The position numbers were made by a program, and so were the translations under genes. DNA of 64,000 nt from Eupeodes corollae (lineage: Eukaryota > Arthropoda > Insecta > Diptera > Syrphidae): NCBI RefSeq assembly GCF_945859685.1, contig NC_079147.1, positions 308,076,485-308,140,484 of the forward strand, written 5' to 3'. This document shows positions 24,310 to 36,769 of this stretch, piece after piece; positions within the stretch are counted from its first letter, which is position 1, and the number at the start of each line of letters is the position of its first letter. Under the pieces are notes generated by a model. It was not told the origin of the DNA and searched no databases. It saw only the letters and a program-made list of their open reading frames with translations.

Positions 24310-24770
24310 TAGCACGACTGTTTCAACAAAGTATAATCTGGAGGTCTAATTGTCGATTACTTTTTCCAACATTAGTGGTTGTATTTCGGTAATAAAATTG
24401 GAGATGGTGTCTTCCAAATGGTCAAATATCACCACAGAAAATAGTCAAGCTGTATTAAATTGAGCGATCTTGGTGGCCAATTTACGGGTTTGTATTCGTA
24501 AAGTACCAAACGTTTCGTCCATTAAAACAATTGTGAAACGAACTGTGTGCACCGCAATGTCTTGAAACCTCAGCTCCAGCACATTGCTGTTATTCTATTG
24601 ATGATAATTGTAAACAAAAAATCAATAATCATCTCTGTATATCGAACTGACCGTAACGTACTGACATTTGATTTTTGTGACTCTTAATGTGTCTAAACAC
24701 CTCCCTTGAGCGTTATCATCGCTCCAAAAACAAATTCAATCAAATTTTGACCAATGGACGATCCAGAGGG
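24310..24770 (-). mobile_element. DD41D-like mariner remnant, C-terminal half of transposase
   Basis: On the reverse strand broken frames give a segment aligned to the FQQDGATxHTAR region (read as FQDIAVHTVRFTI, about 24560-24590). It is followed by KLATK/NWPPRSLN and LIQLDYFLW (third Asp, about 24450), then a C-terminal part with MLEKVIDN. The arrangement matches the DD41D copies at 47.3 and 59.8 kb. Stops, frameshifts and a decayed second Asp region make it inactive. Inverted repeats were not found. Confidence 0.6.
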
Positions 24771-24999
24771 GGTCATTTGAACAATAAGGCTTATTTAACT
24801 AAGTTGTATAAGTAAAGATTTGTTAGTAATTTAACTAAATTCACCAAAAAATGGTTTGCTGTCAAAAACAACTAAAATGTTTGTGACTTAAGTAATGCTT
24901 TAAATTATTTTCATAAAATGTGTTTCCTATTTCGGCTTCTTTCTAAAAGAGAAACATATTTTGGTATTGCTTCAGAAGGGTACCAGTTACTTTGTTTTC

Positions 25000-25690
25000 T
25001 CAAGAACTAATAGACCAAATTCAATAATTTTCTCTTTCAGTCCAAGCTGTTGTCGATGGTCAAATTTTCAAATTGAAGATAATTTTTGATGATCAAAAAT
25101 GTAATTTTTTTACAAAACTTGATATCTCAGAAAGGGATGAACACTTTTGAACGAAATTTAAACGCAAAATTTATATTTCTAAGTACTAAAAAACTGCATA
25201 CCAAAAATATTTTAAAGACACAAATTTAAAAATTGTATTTATAAAAATTAATTTAAAAAAAACCCGCTCTAACGATTTTCTACGTTTTTTTGAGAATTAA
25301 AATGGCATTTAAATTTTTAAGAAAAACTTATTTTGGAGGTACTTCTTTAAATCTTAAAATTTAGGAAACATTTTTTAACTAATTTTTTGAACAAATGAGC
25401 AAGTTCTAGCGACCCAGTCGTGCTTTATATTTCATGCAAAATTGATTTTCTGTTGAATAAAACTTTTAAGATCCAGTTTTTGAAGTAAATTTGCTTTAGA
25501 TGTTCTAGAACTGAGATTTAAACACGAATTTCAAGAACATAAATATCCCGAAAACAGCAAAAGTACACTTTTGTTAAACTAATGGCTCTTGGAAAAACTC
25601 AATACACTTAAAAGCTCTGAATCTCTTGATAATTGAAGTGAAAAGAGATTTTGAAACGTCAAATTTGTGAGTGTCTAACTGCAAATGTTG
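25000..25690 (-). repeat. Repeat family B, copy 2
   Basis: Reverse complement of much of 13570-14350. Shared blocks include AGCGACCCAGTCGTGC (25408-25423), AAAATTGATTTTCTGTTGA (25438-25456), GCATACCAAAAATATTTTAA (25196-25215) and GTGAAAAGAGATTTTGAAAC (25639-25658). The tail with the GACGGACGG-type block is missing, so it is truncated at that end. Confidence 0.6.
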
Positions 25691-25759
25691 TATTTATTAT
25701 TCATATAAATTTCTACTATACTTCATATGACTTTTCCAAAACTACTTAGTGATATTAGA

Positions 25760-26655
25760 GAACGTTTGGAAACGCATTCACATAGTTTTTGTTGGCCCTT
25801 TTTAAATGTATATGTTGTTAAATTCGAAATTTCCATTGGTCATTGGAATGTCTTTAACAACTTCCCAGGCCATTAACGCTCTACGTTACATATTCGCCTT
25901 GAAGGGCTTACCAAAAGTCATCGTGCCGACAATGGCACTCAATTATCCTCTAAAGAGTTCCAGTAGTTCTGTCAAGACCATTCAATTCGGCACATTACCT
26001 CAGCTCCATTCAACCCGAGTTCAACGGGTTGGCCGAAAGGATGGTAAGAACTTTCGAAAATTATGACTGGAGATACGACAAGCGATAATGCTCGCCACAT
26101 TGTTATCCACTTTTCGAACCACACCGGACGAAAAAGGATATCTCCAGCAGAAAAACTTCACGGTCGTCCATATCGAACTTTACTCTCTGCTATAATTCCT
26201 GAACAAAAAAGATCTATTGAGCCAAATCAACCAAAGTTTCGTACGGGTCAATCCGTATATCTTCGACAGTATCTTAAAGGAAAAAAGTGGGTTACGGACC
26301 GAGTTAAAAAAATCTCGGAAGAAGAATGTACGACTCCACCACCCCCAGTTTCTCTTCACTAACAAGAATCTATGGACCGAAGACAGGCAAGTTCTTATAA
26401 TTTACTTACTGCTAATTTTTCTTTTCCAAGTCAAAACCAACAACATGACAACACCTGTGATGACGATGTTTCCATCGATCCGTACTCCTGCCCTCCAATG
26501 GTTGACTTGTCAGGGTGTTGATTATTCAACATCTGCGGACACACATGTGAATTCAAACGAACCGAAAGGCGGTCCTTAGCATTCAGCAGACATAGAACGA
26601 ACCATGCCAACACTAAGAAGATCATCGCGTCCCAGATTCAAGACCGTTCTTTTTC
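25760..26655 (+). mobile_element. Ty3/gypsy-type pol (integrase) remnant
   Basis: Broken forward frames give an integrase core. The ADNGTQ motif (second catalytic Asp, about 25926) and SSKEFQ, HSIRHITSAPFNPSS follow; then, after a one-base shift, NGLAERMV carries the Glu at a DD35E-like spacing. The C-terminal part reads ISPAEKLHGRPYRTLLSAII, FRTGQSVYLRQYLKGKKWVT and VKKI. The end (about 26610-26650) reads LRRSSRPRFKTV. It resembles pol of insect Ty3/gypsy elements. At least three frame changes and several stops are present. No LTR, gag, RT or envelope is seen, so it is a small fossil. Confidence 0.75.
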
Positions 26656-26945
26656 AAATCAAATGGGGTGGCGCAACAGTCCGTTGTGAATCAGGGCCTA
26701 GTGACTGACAACTCTCAACCATTCCTGTGTGCGACTAATTTTGTCAGAGATGGAAGGGACCTACAGTTTATATGCCGAATCCAAACGGCTAATTTGAGAA
26801 AGCACTTTACATGACAAGAACTACTCTTGGAGGATTTGTGAATTTCTCGCAAGAGGCAGTACCCGTGAAAAAAGTTAGGCAGGGATTGAACCCAAGACCC
26901 CTTGCATGACAGTCCAACTCACTAACCATCACTCTACGGGTAATA
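26656..26945 (-). mobile_element. tRNA-derived SINE, copy 2
   Basis: Reverse copy of the SINE at 47.8 kb. The B box appears as GGGATTGAACCC (26882-26893), the head ends near ACGGGTA (26937-26943) and the tail side reads CAAATCAAATGGGGTGGCG (26656-26674). The internal GCCGAATCCAAACGG block missing from copy 1 is present. It lies directly at the end of the gypsy remnant. I could not define a target duplication. Confidence 0.8.
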
Positions 26946-27185
26946 TAAGGTCCGTAAATTGCTTTAACATTTTAACAAAATTAATAAAATCATCTTTTAT
27001 GCTCAGTAAATTGCCAAAAATTGCTTTGACATTTAACTAAGTTGTTAAACATTTTGTGCCCATGTGTTTTTTTTTCGGGTTATTATTTCAAAATCTAACG
27101 AAGAAGACTCATTTCGAAGCCGGATTTAAATCAAGGTCACAGCATTCTTTAAATCGTATATTGATAAATAAAATTTAATTAAAAA

Positions 27186-27292
27186 TAAATTGGATGGCGC
27201 AACAGTCCGTTTAAGGATCAGGGCCTAGTGACGGACAACTCTCAACCATATTCCTGTGTGCGACTCCTGCTGTCAGTAATGGAAGAATACAA
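27186..27292 (-). mobile_element. SINE fragment (3' part only)
   Basis: About 100 bp matching the tail-proximal part of the SINE (TGGCGCAACAGTCCG, AGGGCCTAGTGACGGACAAC, CTCTCAACCAT). The tRNA-like head is missing, so it is a truncated insertion or a fragment. Confidence 0.7.
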
Positions 27293-27294
27293 TT

Positions 27295-29510
27295 TAATTA
27301 TTTTAGTTAAGAATAAATCAAAATTGGTAAATGAGTTTAAAAACGTTGAATTTCAAAACAAAACTTTCGTTACATTGTCCTTTTTGTAAGTTGTTTATGG
27401 CCTTAAAAAAAAGGTACTCTTACTTAAAAACAAAAACGAAAAAGTTGTAATTGGTGTACCTACAAACAAAGTCAAAAGTCAATTCCAACAGTCTCCCCTT
27501 CAAAAGCCATTAAACTTGTTCTTTTAATCTAAAGATATTATTTTATGACCACATGACAAAAGGTATCTGTTTACCCGAAACTTTTTCTGTTCTTTTCTTC
27601 TAACGTTTTCCCTTCCCTTAGAATACATACTCGTAATGTGTACTGTTTGTATAGTGCATGTCTTAAAAACGCAAAACTATGCCCGGACACAACACCCAAC
27701 AAGATCAGATTTACATGTTAACATCGAAATTTGTGTACATTTGGGAATCTAAATTCAGTCTTTTCTTCATTTTTTGTGTTCTTCAATTTTTTTTTAGTTT
27801 GGTATTCGGTTTTTCTATGTGATTTCCCTTGCATTATCCCAAGACCAGAAAAGAGGATGGAAAGAAAAAACCTAAAAGTAGTAGTGTAGGACACAGAAAC
27901 TTTATCTTTTTCTTCTTCCCCAACCTCGGGGCTGCGGGTGTCACTTTATAGTAACACTATCCACAGAAAAGATAGAAAAACCATCCCATAAATACAATCT
28001 ATGCACTATACAATGTGTTGCCTTCAAAACCACTCAGCTGTGGGTGTCTATAGTGCTAAGAGTTCTATACGAGTTCTATACGAGATAACAACAAAGAATT
28101 ATTTTTAGGAAAGAGTACGAAAAAAATAGAAGCACCAAGATTTAGAATCGAATTTTTCTTCTTTTTTTTCCTACCCTCTCTTGTCATCCTTAGTCCTGCC
28201 TGTGTTTGAATACCATAGGTCTGCATTTTGTGTGCCTTTGGAAAAAAGACTCCAACGTTCAACCCCCACCACCAGAATCACCACTTTAACATAACTCTTT
28301 TAGATACCAGCCAGAACACCAGAGAGGAACGTTTTATGAATCTATGTACCGGAGGAAAGAGAATAAATCACAAAATGGAAAACACACACAACAGGTACCT
28401 ACGTTATATCGAAGAGGTAGAGGAGGCCCGTTCCTGGTACATCACAGCACAGGCACAGGCACAGGTTCTTCCTCATACTAAGCCTGAGTTTTTGTTACTT
28501 TCGTCCCAGCTTCGTAAATGTACCTTTAGATACATATTCCAATGGATACCTAAATTAAAACAACAGGCCTTTCGCATTCACCATAGATACTCGACTCGTA
28601 GGTACACGAATAGTCGAATAGGAACTATATGGATATAGATTAGGACTCGGTGTCGGTGCTAGGTGCTTAGGCTATGCTATTAGGATTCAAATAAATTACT
28701 TTGTGTGTTTGGACAGACAAAGATAAGCGGCTCCAAGTCAAAATGAAAGTGCACCTTACCTTGCCATCCATTGCCACTGATGGAAAGGGGTGGGTCTATT
28801 TGGTATTCATCTAACATCCATCCATATACCTAGGTATACGAGTAAGACCCAACCCAACCCAATACTTGACTTTCAATTTTATTAGTAATATCTATCCAAA
28901 AAGAACTACTGTTTCAGCTATTTAGCTATATAACTAACTAATAATAGCACTTAGCAGATTTTGATGAACTTTCTACAGGGTGATTGAAAAATATGTATGT
29001 TTTAATGGCTTTGCTTTTGGAAGTAAATCAGGTTTTCCTATTAAACTGAATTACTTATACTCTTACTAAGAGATTAGAGCTAACAATTTCTCGTATTTTT
29101 AGTCTATTTCTAAACAATATGAAGTCGAAAGTTTGACGTTGAGCTTAAAGTATATCCACACAAAAGAAACATTTCAAGGAATATTTTTGAAAAAACGTTT
29201 CTGAAATATTTCGAGATCGACCAGATTAAAGTAAAGATTTCAAAAACTTCCCAAAAATGTTTCTCTATGTTTTTAAAATTCTTTTTTTGAAGTTTGTGGA
29301 ATATTTTAAAATGTTTATTTGGCATTTTTAATATATCCGAGCAAAATTTGTTGATGAAAATCCAATTTTCTTGTGAAAAAGTTACCGTTTTATAATGTCC
29401 TCTATAAGAATGGATTTTCTGATCAAAATACAATTTATGGTGTCAAGAAGCAGTAAAACTAAGATAAAACACAATATAGTTCTTAACAATACCCATGTTC
29501 TTTGGAATCA
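27295..29510. other. Single-copy intergenic DNA
   Basis: No transposon or gene recognised. A 136-codon forward frame (28228-28638) starts MCAFGKKTPTFNPHHQNHHF and contains a short QAQAQ repeat. Its composition gives no domain and there is no supporting signal, so I do not call it. There is a tandem 11-bp duplication GAGTTCTATAC at 28059-28080. Confidence 0.4.
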
Positions 29511-29514
29511 AATA

Positions 29515-29855
29515 GCACAGTCAAAAATTACCAAAAAATCGATCCGCAGTTTTGGTTTTTTTTTTTTATTTGAAAGCGGATATAACTCAAAATTTGTCAC
29601 AATAATTTTAAACATCATTTTAAACAAACTTGCAAAAGTTTAACTTACAAAAATGAACAATTTAAGGAAAAAAATATTAAGATTAATCGATATTTTATTT
29701 TGTTTTGTTCTTTTTTTTGCAAATGCAATCCGAATGCAGCATGAACTGAACGAAAGGGGTTCGTTCGTAGATTATGGTATATGTACACATTTTTTCACGT
29801 TCAACAGATGGCGCTAATGGTGATATAAAATTGTATTTTGATTTTTTTACCATCA
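29515..29855 (+). repeat. Repeat family C, partial copy
   Basis: It shares the left block (ACAGTCAAAAATTACCAAAA then ATCGATCCGCAGTT, 29518-29553) and GGTTCGTTCGTAGATTA (29758-29774) with the copies at 36.8 and 56.4 kb. The right half is not present. Confidence 0.55.
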
Positions 29856-29989
29856 ATATTTTGATAGAAAATGGTGCTCAAATTTTTTTTGAAATCACCA
29901 CAGAATTTTGTTGAAACAGTAAGAAATCGAAAACATGCATCTACCTCTAAGATTAGAAAAAAGTTGATTGGTCGTCTCAAGTCATTACA

Positions 29990-31310
29990 TCAGCAAAAAT
30001 TAATTAAAATAAATTGAAAAAAAGAGGCTGGGATGCAACCCACACTGATAACTTCATATCCCGTCTGTCGTTTTTTCTTGCTTAAAAGTTTGTACGTTTT
30101 CGTGTTTTGTTAAAAAAGTTGTCAGTTAAATTATTCTTAAAAAAAATTAAATTATCAGCAATATTTTGCATTTTTCAAAATCTATTTTGGTTACCGAGAT
30201 TTAAAATTGTATTAACATTTCTTAATTTTTTTTATTTCTAATATAATCAAATACAAATTAGATGAATGAAATTAGTTTGAAGTCAATATCTTTTATTATT
30301 AACAAGATATCGAGAACCGAACACACATTTTTACCAAACTCTCCGTACTTTTTTTTTGTAGATTTTATTTCTTTTACGAAAAAATAAACTGTTGGATTTT
30401 TAAAAAGAGTTTACTGAAAGCCAAAATCAATATTTTCTTTGAGATGAAATAAGTTTGACGACAATATTTTTAATTTTTGAAAAGATATTTGAGTCAAAAA
30501 GCAATTTAATTAATTTGTTTATTTTCTGTCAAAAAAACTCTTAATTCGGTTTTTTTCAAAATCTTATCGAATGTTGAAAACAATGTTTCCTATAAATTAA
30601 AATACTCGTAAGTTTAAAGCTAATATCTGAAAGTTTTAAAAAGATATTTGTGTCGAATACAATTTTTACCAACGTTTATTAATTTTTTGTAAGAAAGCTG
30701 TCTATTTTTTTTTTTTCAAAATTCAACCGAATGTTGACAACAATATTTCTTATAAGATAAAATTAGTCGAAATCCTAATAATCTAAAATTTTTTAAGAGG
30801 CATTTGAGCAAAAATCAATTTTTATCAACTTTGAATAGTTCGTTTTTAGGTTTTTATTTAAAAAAAAAGGTCAATTCAATTTTCTCAAAATTTTACCGGG
30901 GATAAAATCATTTTACGATCGTAAAATTTTCTAGGTGATACTTTTTTCAGCTTTTTTGATTTATAAAAAAACTGTTAATTTTAATTTTTTCCAAAATTAT
31001 ATTTATTTGATGTCACGTTACAATATATAATATACAATTTGATTAAAGTCTCTAGCGTTATTGGTCTGTGAGATATTTGTAATTAACCAAAATGTTATCC
31101 TTTTTTTTAAATGGCTATGGTAAAAAAAGAGTAACTTTTGCATCTTTCTCCATTATTATCTGTATAATAAAATTAATTTGAAGTCGATATTTGTACAGAC
31201 ATCTTTCTAAAAATCTTTAATTTCGACTCCTGGGACCGAGAAATGTCAAAATTTTCAATTTGACAAATCGGACCGATTATAATAAGTAAATAAGTTCTGC
31301 TGAAATATCA
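29990..31310 (+). repeat. Repeat family A, copy 3
   Basis: The most complete copy. Its left boundary block AGAGGCTGGGATGCAACCC is at about 30023. Diverged monomers are marked by AAAGATATTTGAGTC (about 30480), AAAGATATTTGTGTCG (about 30640) and AAGAGGCATTTGAGC (about 30795), about 155-160 bp apart. The TCACGTTACAATATATAAT block follows (31012-31031). The right end is GAGAAATGTCAAAATTTTC and CAAATCGGACCGATTATAAT (about 31231-31281). Non-coding. Confidence 0.65.
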
Positions 31311-31314
31311 GAGT

Positions 31315-32635
31315 TCAAAAAAATCTTGAGCGATGTCATAGTATTTTGTATGTTGGACACTATTCTACGATCGCAGCCATTATTTTAAAAACTTGATACT
31401 TGATCTTTAAACGAGAAAGGATTGGGAAAACGAAAATTTTCCTTTTCTGTTAAAAAAAAAAAACATTTTAACATAAGTATTTCAGTTAAGATTTATTTAA
31501 AAGGTGAAGTTCAATAACTGATGGAGATTTTTCAATACTCCAAAATACAAAAATATTTAAGATATATATTGAAATTAGGTATTATAGATTTGAAAAACCA
31601 TAAAAGAATACTATTGAAAAATAAAACTACTAGGCAGCCTTTTTTTTAAAAAAAAAGAAAATATTAATTCAAAAACATGTTTTATTTAAGAAATTTTAAA
31701 GCCAAGCTCAATTAAAGTCAAAAATAACCGTCGAAAAAAAGTGCAATTTCATTGAAAAGAACAATACCTTACCGAACTTTTTATTTTGAAGACACAAAAT
31801 CTTAGAAATATGCTGCCGGGTTGGATCCGGTTTGCCTATTTACGGGTAAATTTTAAGGGATCAATTGAGGTAGATACTCGATAGTTTTCCAAGGTGATTA
31901 TTTCACGAAGGTTGAACTGCTGTTTATTAGAAATATTATCCTGATCACACCAAATACAAAACATAACATAAGTTGACAAGCATTTCTGGTGACTTGTTTG
32001 AACTGCTAAGTTGAATCTGTTTTTCATCACGATGTCATCAAGAAAGCCTTTTATATTGCACTGCTAATGCAGTGATTTAGAGGCTGCTAAACGACACAGA
32101 AAGGCTGTTGGATCACATCTATATAAGTCAAGAAAGATTTCAGTTCTTTTTTTATTAAAGCCAAAAATGGCTGTCTTTGAAAAATTTCGGAAAAGCTCAA
32201 TTTTGTTGGAGAGCTTTGTTTATGCGTCCTTAACACTCCCAAAAATGTCCTCTTAATTTTAACCGGAGGAAGAAATTTTAGGGGCTACAAGGAGTTCAAG
32301 TACAGTTTTGGCAAATCAATCGAAAACTAGAGAGTTCTTTGGAATGTCTATACAATTTCTGAAACACTTAAATCTGTGTGAGTAGAGTATAGAAAGATTT
32401 TTGATTTGTAAAGAACGATCGTCAACCTTGAAATAAACATTTTTGAAATGCCGGATAAAAATCGTAGTACATACGTGGTTTCAATCAGAGGAATATCTTC
32501 GTCTTTTAAATATGAAAAAAAAATTGACTTCCGTGAAATAACGATTATTTGGCAAACAACCAAAATCATATAATACCTAAACAACGTCAAGAATGTGTCA
32601 AAATGTTTTCCTCAATAAAGCTCGGTCCCTGTATC
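31315..32635. other. No recognised gene
   Basis: AT-rich DNA with short unsupported frames (31836-32030 and 32348-32590, reverse). I see no repeats. Confidence 0.35.
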
Positions 32636-32639
32636 CAGT

Positions 32640-32960
32640 ATCGAACGCCACGTTGGTTCAGGTTCTCTGGTACATACTCATATGTGCTCCACCTGAGTCG
32701 TAGTTTTCGTCTTTTGCACCTCTCTTTGGATTCAATTCAAAGATTTTTCGGGCTGGACCGTTGAAGTTGCATCTTTTGACTAGCGCAGTGTTGCTGCAAA
32801 GCCCGTACAGTAAGTCGTTGTATCTACTCCTCCACCCTCCATCTATGCAGACGGGACCGAAAATCACCGGAAGAATTTATCCAACCTAAGGCATTCTCAT
32901 CCTTGTTACACAAGGTTCAAACTTCAGCGCCACATAAGTGTCTTATGCAGGGTTCAGCAA
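32640..32960 (-). mobile_element. RTE-like LINE, C-terminal end of ORF2 (remnant)
   Basis: Reverse translation gives a block VIFGPVCIDGGWRSRYNDLL, YGLCSNTALVKRCNFN and, after a gap, GPARKIFELNPKRGAKDENY. These match the order of the C-terminal blocks common in LINE ORF2 proteins: the 'GPxxxDGxWRxRYNxELY' block, then 'APARKIFxxNP'. The piece 'RLRWLGHVxRM' expected between NFN and GPARK is deleted. It could be the 3' end of the same RTE-like family whose endonuclease lies at 50.4-51.05 kb, but that is inference. Confidence 0.6.
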
Positions 32961-33089
32961 AAAGATCTCCCCTATTTTAAAAGTGAACGCCGTGAAGTGT
33001 GTGCTGTGGTTCCATCTTGTTGGAACCAGACTTCTTTGTGATTCCTAGTAAACTGATTTAAGTTTGGTTGGAAGAATGTCTGTAAAAAC

Positions 33090-33132
33090 ATAGATAGAGG
33101 TCTGTAAAAACGGCACGTGGACCTCTATCTAT
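33090..33132. repeat. 13-bp perfect hairpin
   Basis: ATAGATAGAGGTC (33090-33102) and GACCTCTATCTAT (33120-33132) are exact reverse complements around a 17-nt loop. The 11-mer TCTGTAAAAAC occurs twice nearby (33080-33090 and 33101-33111). The origin is unknown; no terminator or known RNA family is implied. Confidence 0.5.
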
Positions 33133-33189
33133 CTATACCCGGAATACCGTTTTATCTATTACTAGCTTAAACTATAAACGTCTAAAACT

Positions 33190-35960
33190 ACGGGAGGTTT
33201 TTTGCCGGACCCTGTTTAAGGTGACTTTAGATCCTCGACTTTATATTACTCAATTTCCTTCTAAATTTAAGGAAGCAGCAATTGGCAAGAGTTATTCTCT
33301 GTTTGATTTCAGCGCTGGTGTCGTTGGCTGAAGACCCTGAGTGCCTGGCGATGATCAATTGACGTAAAAAATAATTTGAATTTTTTATTATTTCGATTAA
33401 AATGTCGATTTTTATTACTGACAACCAATTATCCATCCTGCTATAATATACACTTATTTAGCTTTTTATATTGTTTTTAAATGTTTACGAGGTATTAAAA
33501 ATCATATTTTAAATTATATTGCTGTAAGGATCAACCACCCTGTAAAAACGTTGCATTCTGTGTGGCTGAGTGTCAAAAGACCTTGGAAATATACCGAACA
33601 CATGGCCAGAATATCTAAATGCGGCAAACTAATAAATCTTCAAAGGGAAAGTGGTGCGGCACTGCCTGCCACTGCCACCATACTCTTGCGTTGCCCGGCC
33701 GTTGTTCGTTTTTGAATATTGTAATGATATGATATTTTTAAAAAGATCCTTTTAGAAATATTTTTTTCTTTAATAAACAAACATAATATTTTGTGTAGAT
33801 ATTATTATATTGATAGTTCGTTGTTCCTTTAAGATGGTTCTTTATTGTTGCATCAGAAAGAAAGAAGTTGAATTCATTTTCTAAATTTAAAAATTTAATT
33901 TTTCTAAATCTTCTTTGTCTTTCACTCTGTCCTTTTATTATACTCACACCACTCGCATAGGAAGGTATAAAGTTTTATTTAGATTTTTGATTTATGACAC
34001 AATTTGATTGAAGAAGATTTGGAAAGAGAATAAAGGAAAATATTTGAAACAGATTTGTCGAAATAAAATATAGGTACGTCTATATTTTGATAAAGTTCTT
34101 AATCAGAAATGGATTATGGTTCTTTTTGGTTGAGTTAATTTCCCAGAAAATCAATTAAAGTAAGGATTAATATAGGGTGACATCTAAAATCACTCAATCG
34201 TTGGGTTGTTGTTTAATCCAGTGGAAATAATGAAAGGTGTCGTTAAATTTAGCAGATGAAAAGGGAGGGTTTATGTTTACATTTTTTTGTAATCAAAGAA
34301 AATTAAAAATTATTCTTAAACACACCTTAACTTCTTGGTAAAACATTTTATTTAATATAAAATCAAAAAAATAATATATATTTTAATATTTGGAGCATGC
34401 ACTAAACTCCTCTTGTGATGTTATTTAAAAAAATATTTGGTATAATTATTTCTAAATGTGTAAGACCTATTGCTTTTTATAGAATTTAAAAATTAAATTA
34501 AATTAAGGTCTCTAAGGGTATTTACGCAACGTCAATTAACTAGATATGTTTAGAAATTAGATAATTTTGTATCTCCTAATTAATGAACTGTAAAATGTTG
34601 TGTTTAAGAACATTCAGTGATTTTACAGCAAAAAACTTTTTTCAAAAGCCATTCATTTGTATAATAGGAGTATTCAAAAATATAAAACGTCTGATATCTT
34701 AACAACTTTGAAAAAATTTGAGCATGTAGGAGAGCCTAATATTCGGAGCACGGAAACTGGTGGTAGCAGATATCATGAACCAATGAAGTTTCCGAGCAAT
34801 GAAAATCAGAATCGAGTCATAATAATTTACACTCGACTAATTTTGAACAGACATTATCTATGATGCATAATTCCTTTGTATTCATTTATTTTCATCGGCC
34901 CAATTCTTGCGTCTTAGGGAATAAAAATACGTTATTTACAAAAATTCATTAGGAATATATCCTTGTATAGAAAATGTAAATTATTCACATTGCAAGAGCT
35001 CATTTACATATATCTCTTTTGTTTTTAACAATTGGTTCAAAGACAAAACTTTTTCTGGGGGTATTTATGTCCTTTTTTATCAAAAAAAATATTATTTTTG
35101 GTTGCACACTTTGTTGATTACAAAAATCATCAAACTTAGAAAGGCAAAAATTGACACTAGCTGAATTTTCATCTCTTGTTTTAATAAAGCTTAGTAAACT
35201 ACAGTTACATTTGTTTCATTTGAAGAAAGTTCATTGGTACTAACTGCAACATGTCTTCAGCGGAATAGTTACAAAAGTGCCGAAACAAGCTTTTTTAAAC
35301 AATTTCAAAGTATACCTATACATTCTTTAAGATCAGAGAACTTAGACTTGAACATCTGTAATTTCATCCAATAGATTGAATTTGTTTTCGCTTCCTAGCT
35401 TCAAGAATTTTGTAAGGAACTGTGTGAGTAGTGCGTTTCGAATGACGGCTTGGTCTATTGGTTGGAGTAGAGATATTGCATTTTTTCGGAAAAAATTGAT
35501 ATGCATCGCTTTCAAAAACCCATACTAAATCAAGGTTGCGTGCGCATAAATTTCTCACGAAAAAATCAAACTTTCCGTCCTTGAAGAACACTTTTTTTTA
35601 ATTTCAATGTCTTTGTCTTTGGCAATGGCTTTGCATTTTTTATAATCAATAAAAGCTCCAATTTTCCATCAACTTTCATATTTGATTTCGATGTTTTTTA
35701 GCTCTCTTTTGAATATTTCACAGTTGATACAATATATGTACCTATAGTTCTACCTTAAAATATAAATATTGTCTAGCATCCATCATCCAAATATTAAACT
35801 GTCCAATATTTAAATTTTTAAATTTAATATATGAAAGTTTCTTGTAAGATGTTTTAAAATATTCCACAGCTTTATACGGCTTACTTTCCAATTTTTTTAA
35901 ATGGATTTCTTCTACTTACTTACTTATAACCGTTTTTAGTTTGGACAATGTTCGCTTCAG
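33190..35960. other. No recognised gene
   Basis: AT-rich DNA. Reverse frames at 33227-33436, 33738-33947 and 35364-35591 and a forward frame at 34657-34863 are short and without domains. Confidence 0.4.
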
Positions 35961-35979
35961 ATGCTTTTTTTAACTTTCT

Positions 35980-36070
35980 CTTGCTATCTTTGGAGTACCC
36001 CAAGGCAGAAACATAGGTCCTCGCCTTTTGCTATAAATGGTATGGATTTGATTACTAAATATTTCCATAC
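35980..36070 (+). mobile_element. Possible RT fragment (GVPQG motif)
   Basis: The forward translation FGVPQGRNIGPRLLL resembles the LINE RT block GVPQGSxLGPLLF. No further blocks are convincing downstream, so this is either a tiny fossil or chance. Confidence 0.3.
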
Positions 36071-36769
36071 CTCACTTAACGCTAACGAAATCAAGCTTTT
36101 GAAGTCTATTACATTAATGTAAATTTTTTATTTTTTTCAATTACATCGTAAGGTATTCACATTTTAAGCTTTTTCTTTTTCCTTTGAGGCCTAAAATTTC
36201 TGATCCATATCATATCAAGAATTCTTTTAATTAACTAATCTTGAGACTATGGAAGAACGTAGAGAGATATCTGACTATCAACTGTAAAAATCTTGGCAAC
36301 TCCGTCTTCCTTAACACTTTCTGTGGAATATTAAAGTTATTCAAAATCATTTATTTGAGAAAATATTTTGAATGTCAAAAAAAAACATTTTCAATTTCAA
36401 TGTAAGCACTTTACTGCTTTGGACATAATCTCAAAAACAATTCACCTTCATCTTTAGTTAGAAGTTACTAAGTTTTATAAGTTATCTAGACTAACTAGTA
36501 AGTATAAAGAAGCAGCTTGAATTTGTTTAAATAAATGATAATGAATAAATGAGCCCCCAACAAAATGTAAATCAATTACGCATTGATTCGGAAAGAGTTC
36601 TATTTTTGAAGATAATTACAAATTCAACGGTTAAGATAATTGTCTTTAACTTGGCCTGTCATGATTCTTAAGAACTTTAAAATGAAGGTCCATTTTGCAT
36701 GCTATAAGTCAATTCTATGTTTGTATAGCTGTAACTAAGTTGTGTTTTATATTAGTAATCCATATATAG

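Noticed and set aside
28228..28638. 136-codon forward frame
   Set aside because: No recognisable domain, a short QAQAQ simple repeat, and no context to support a gene.
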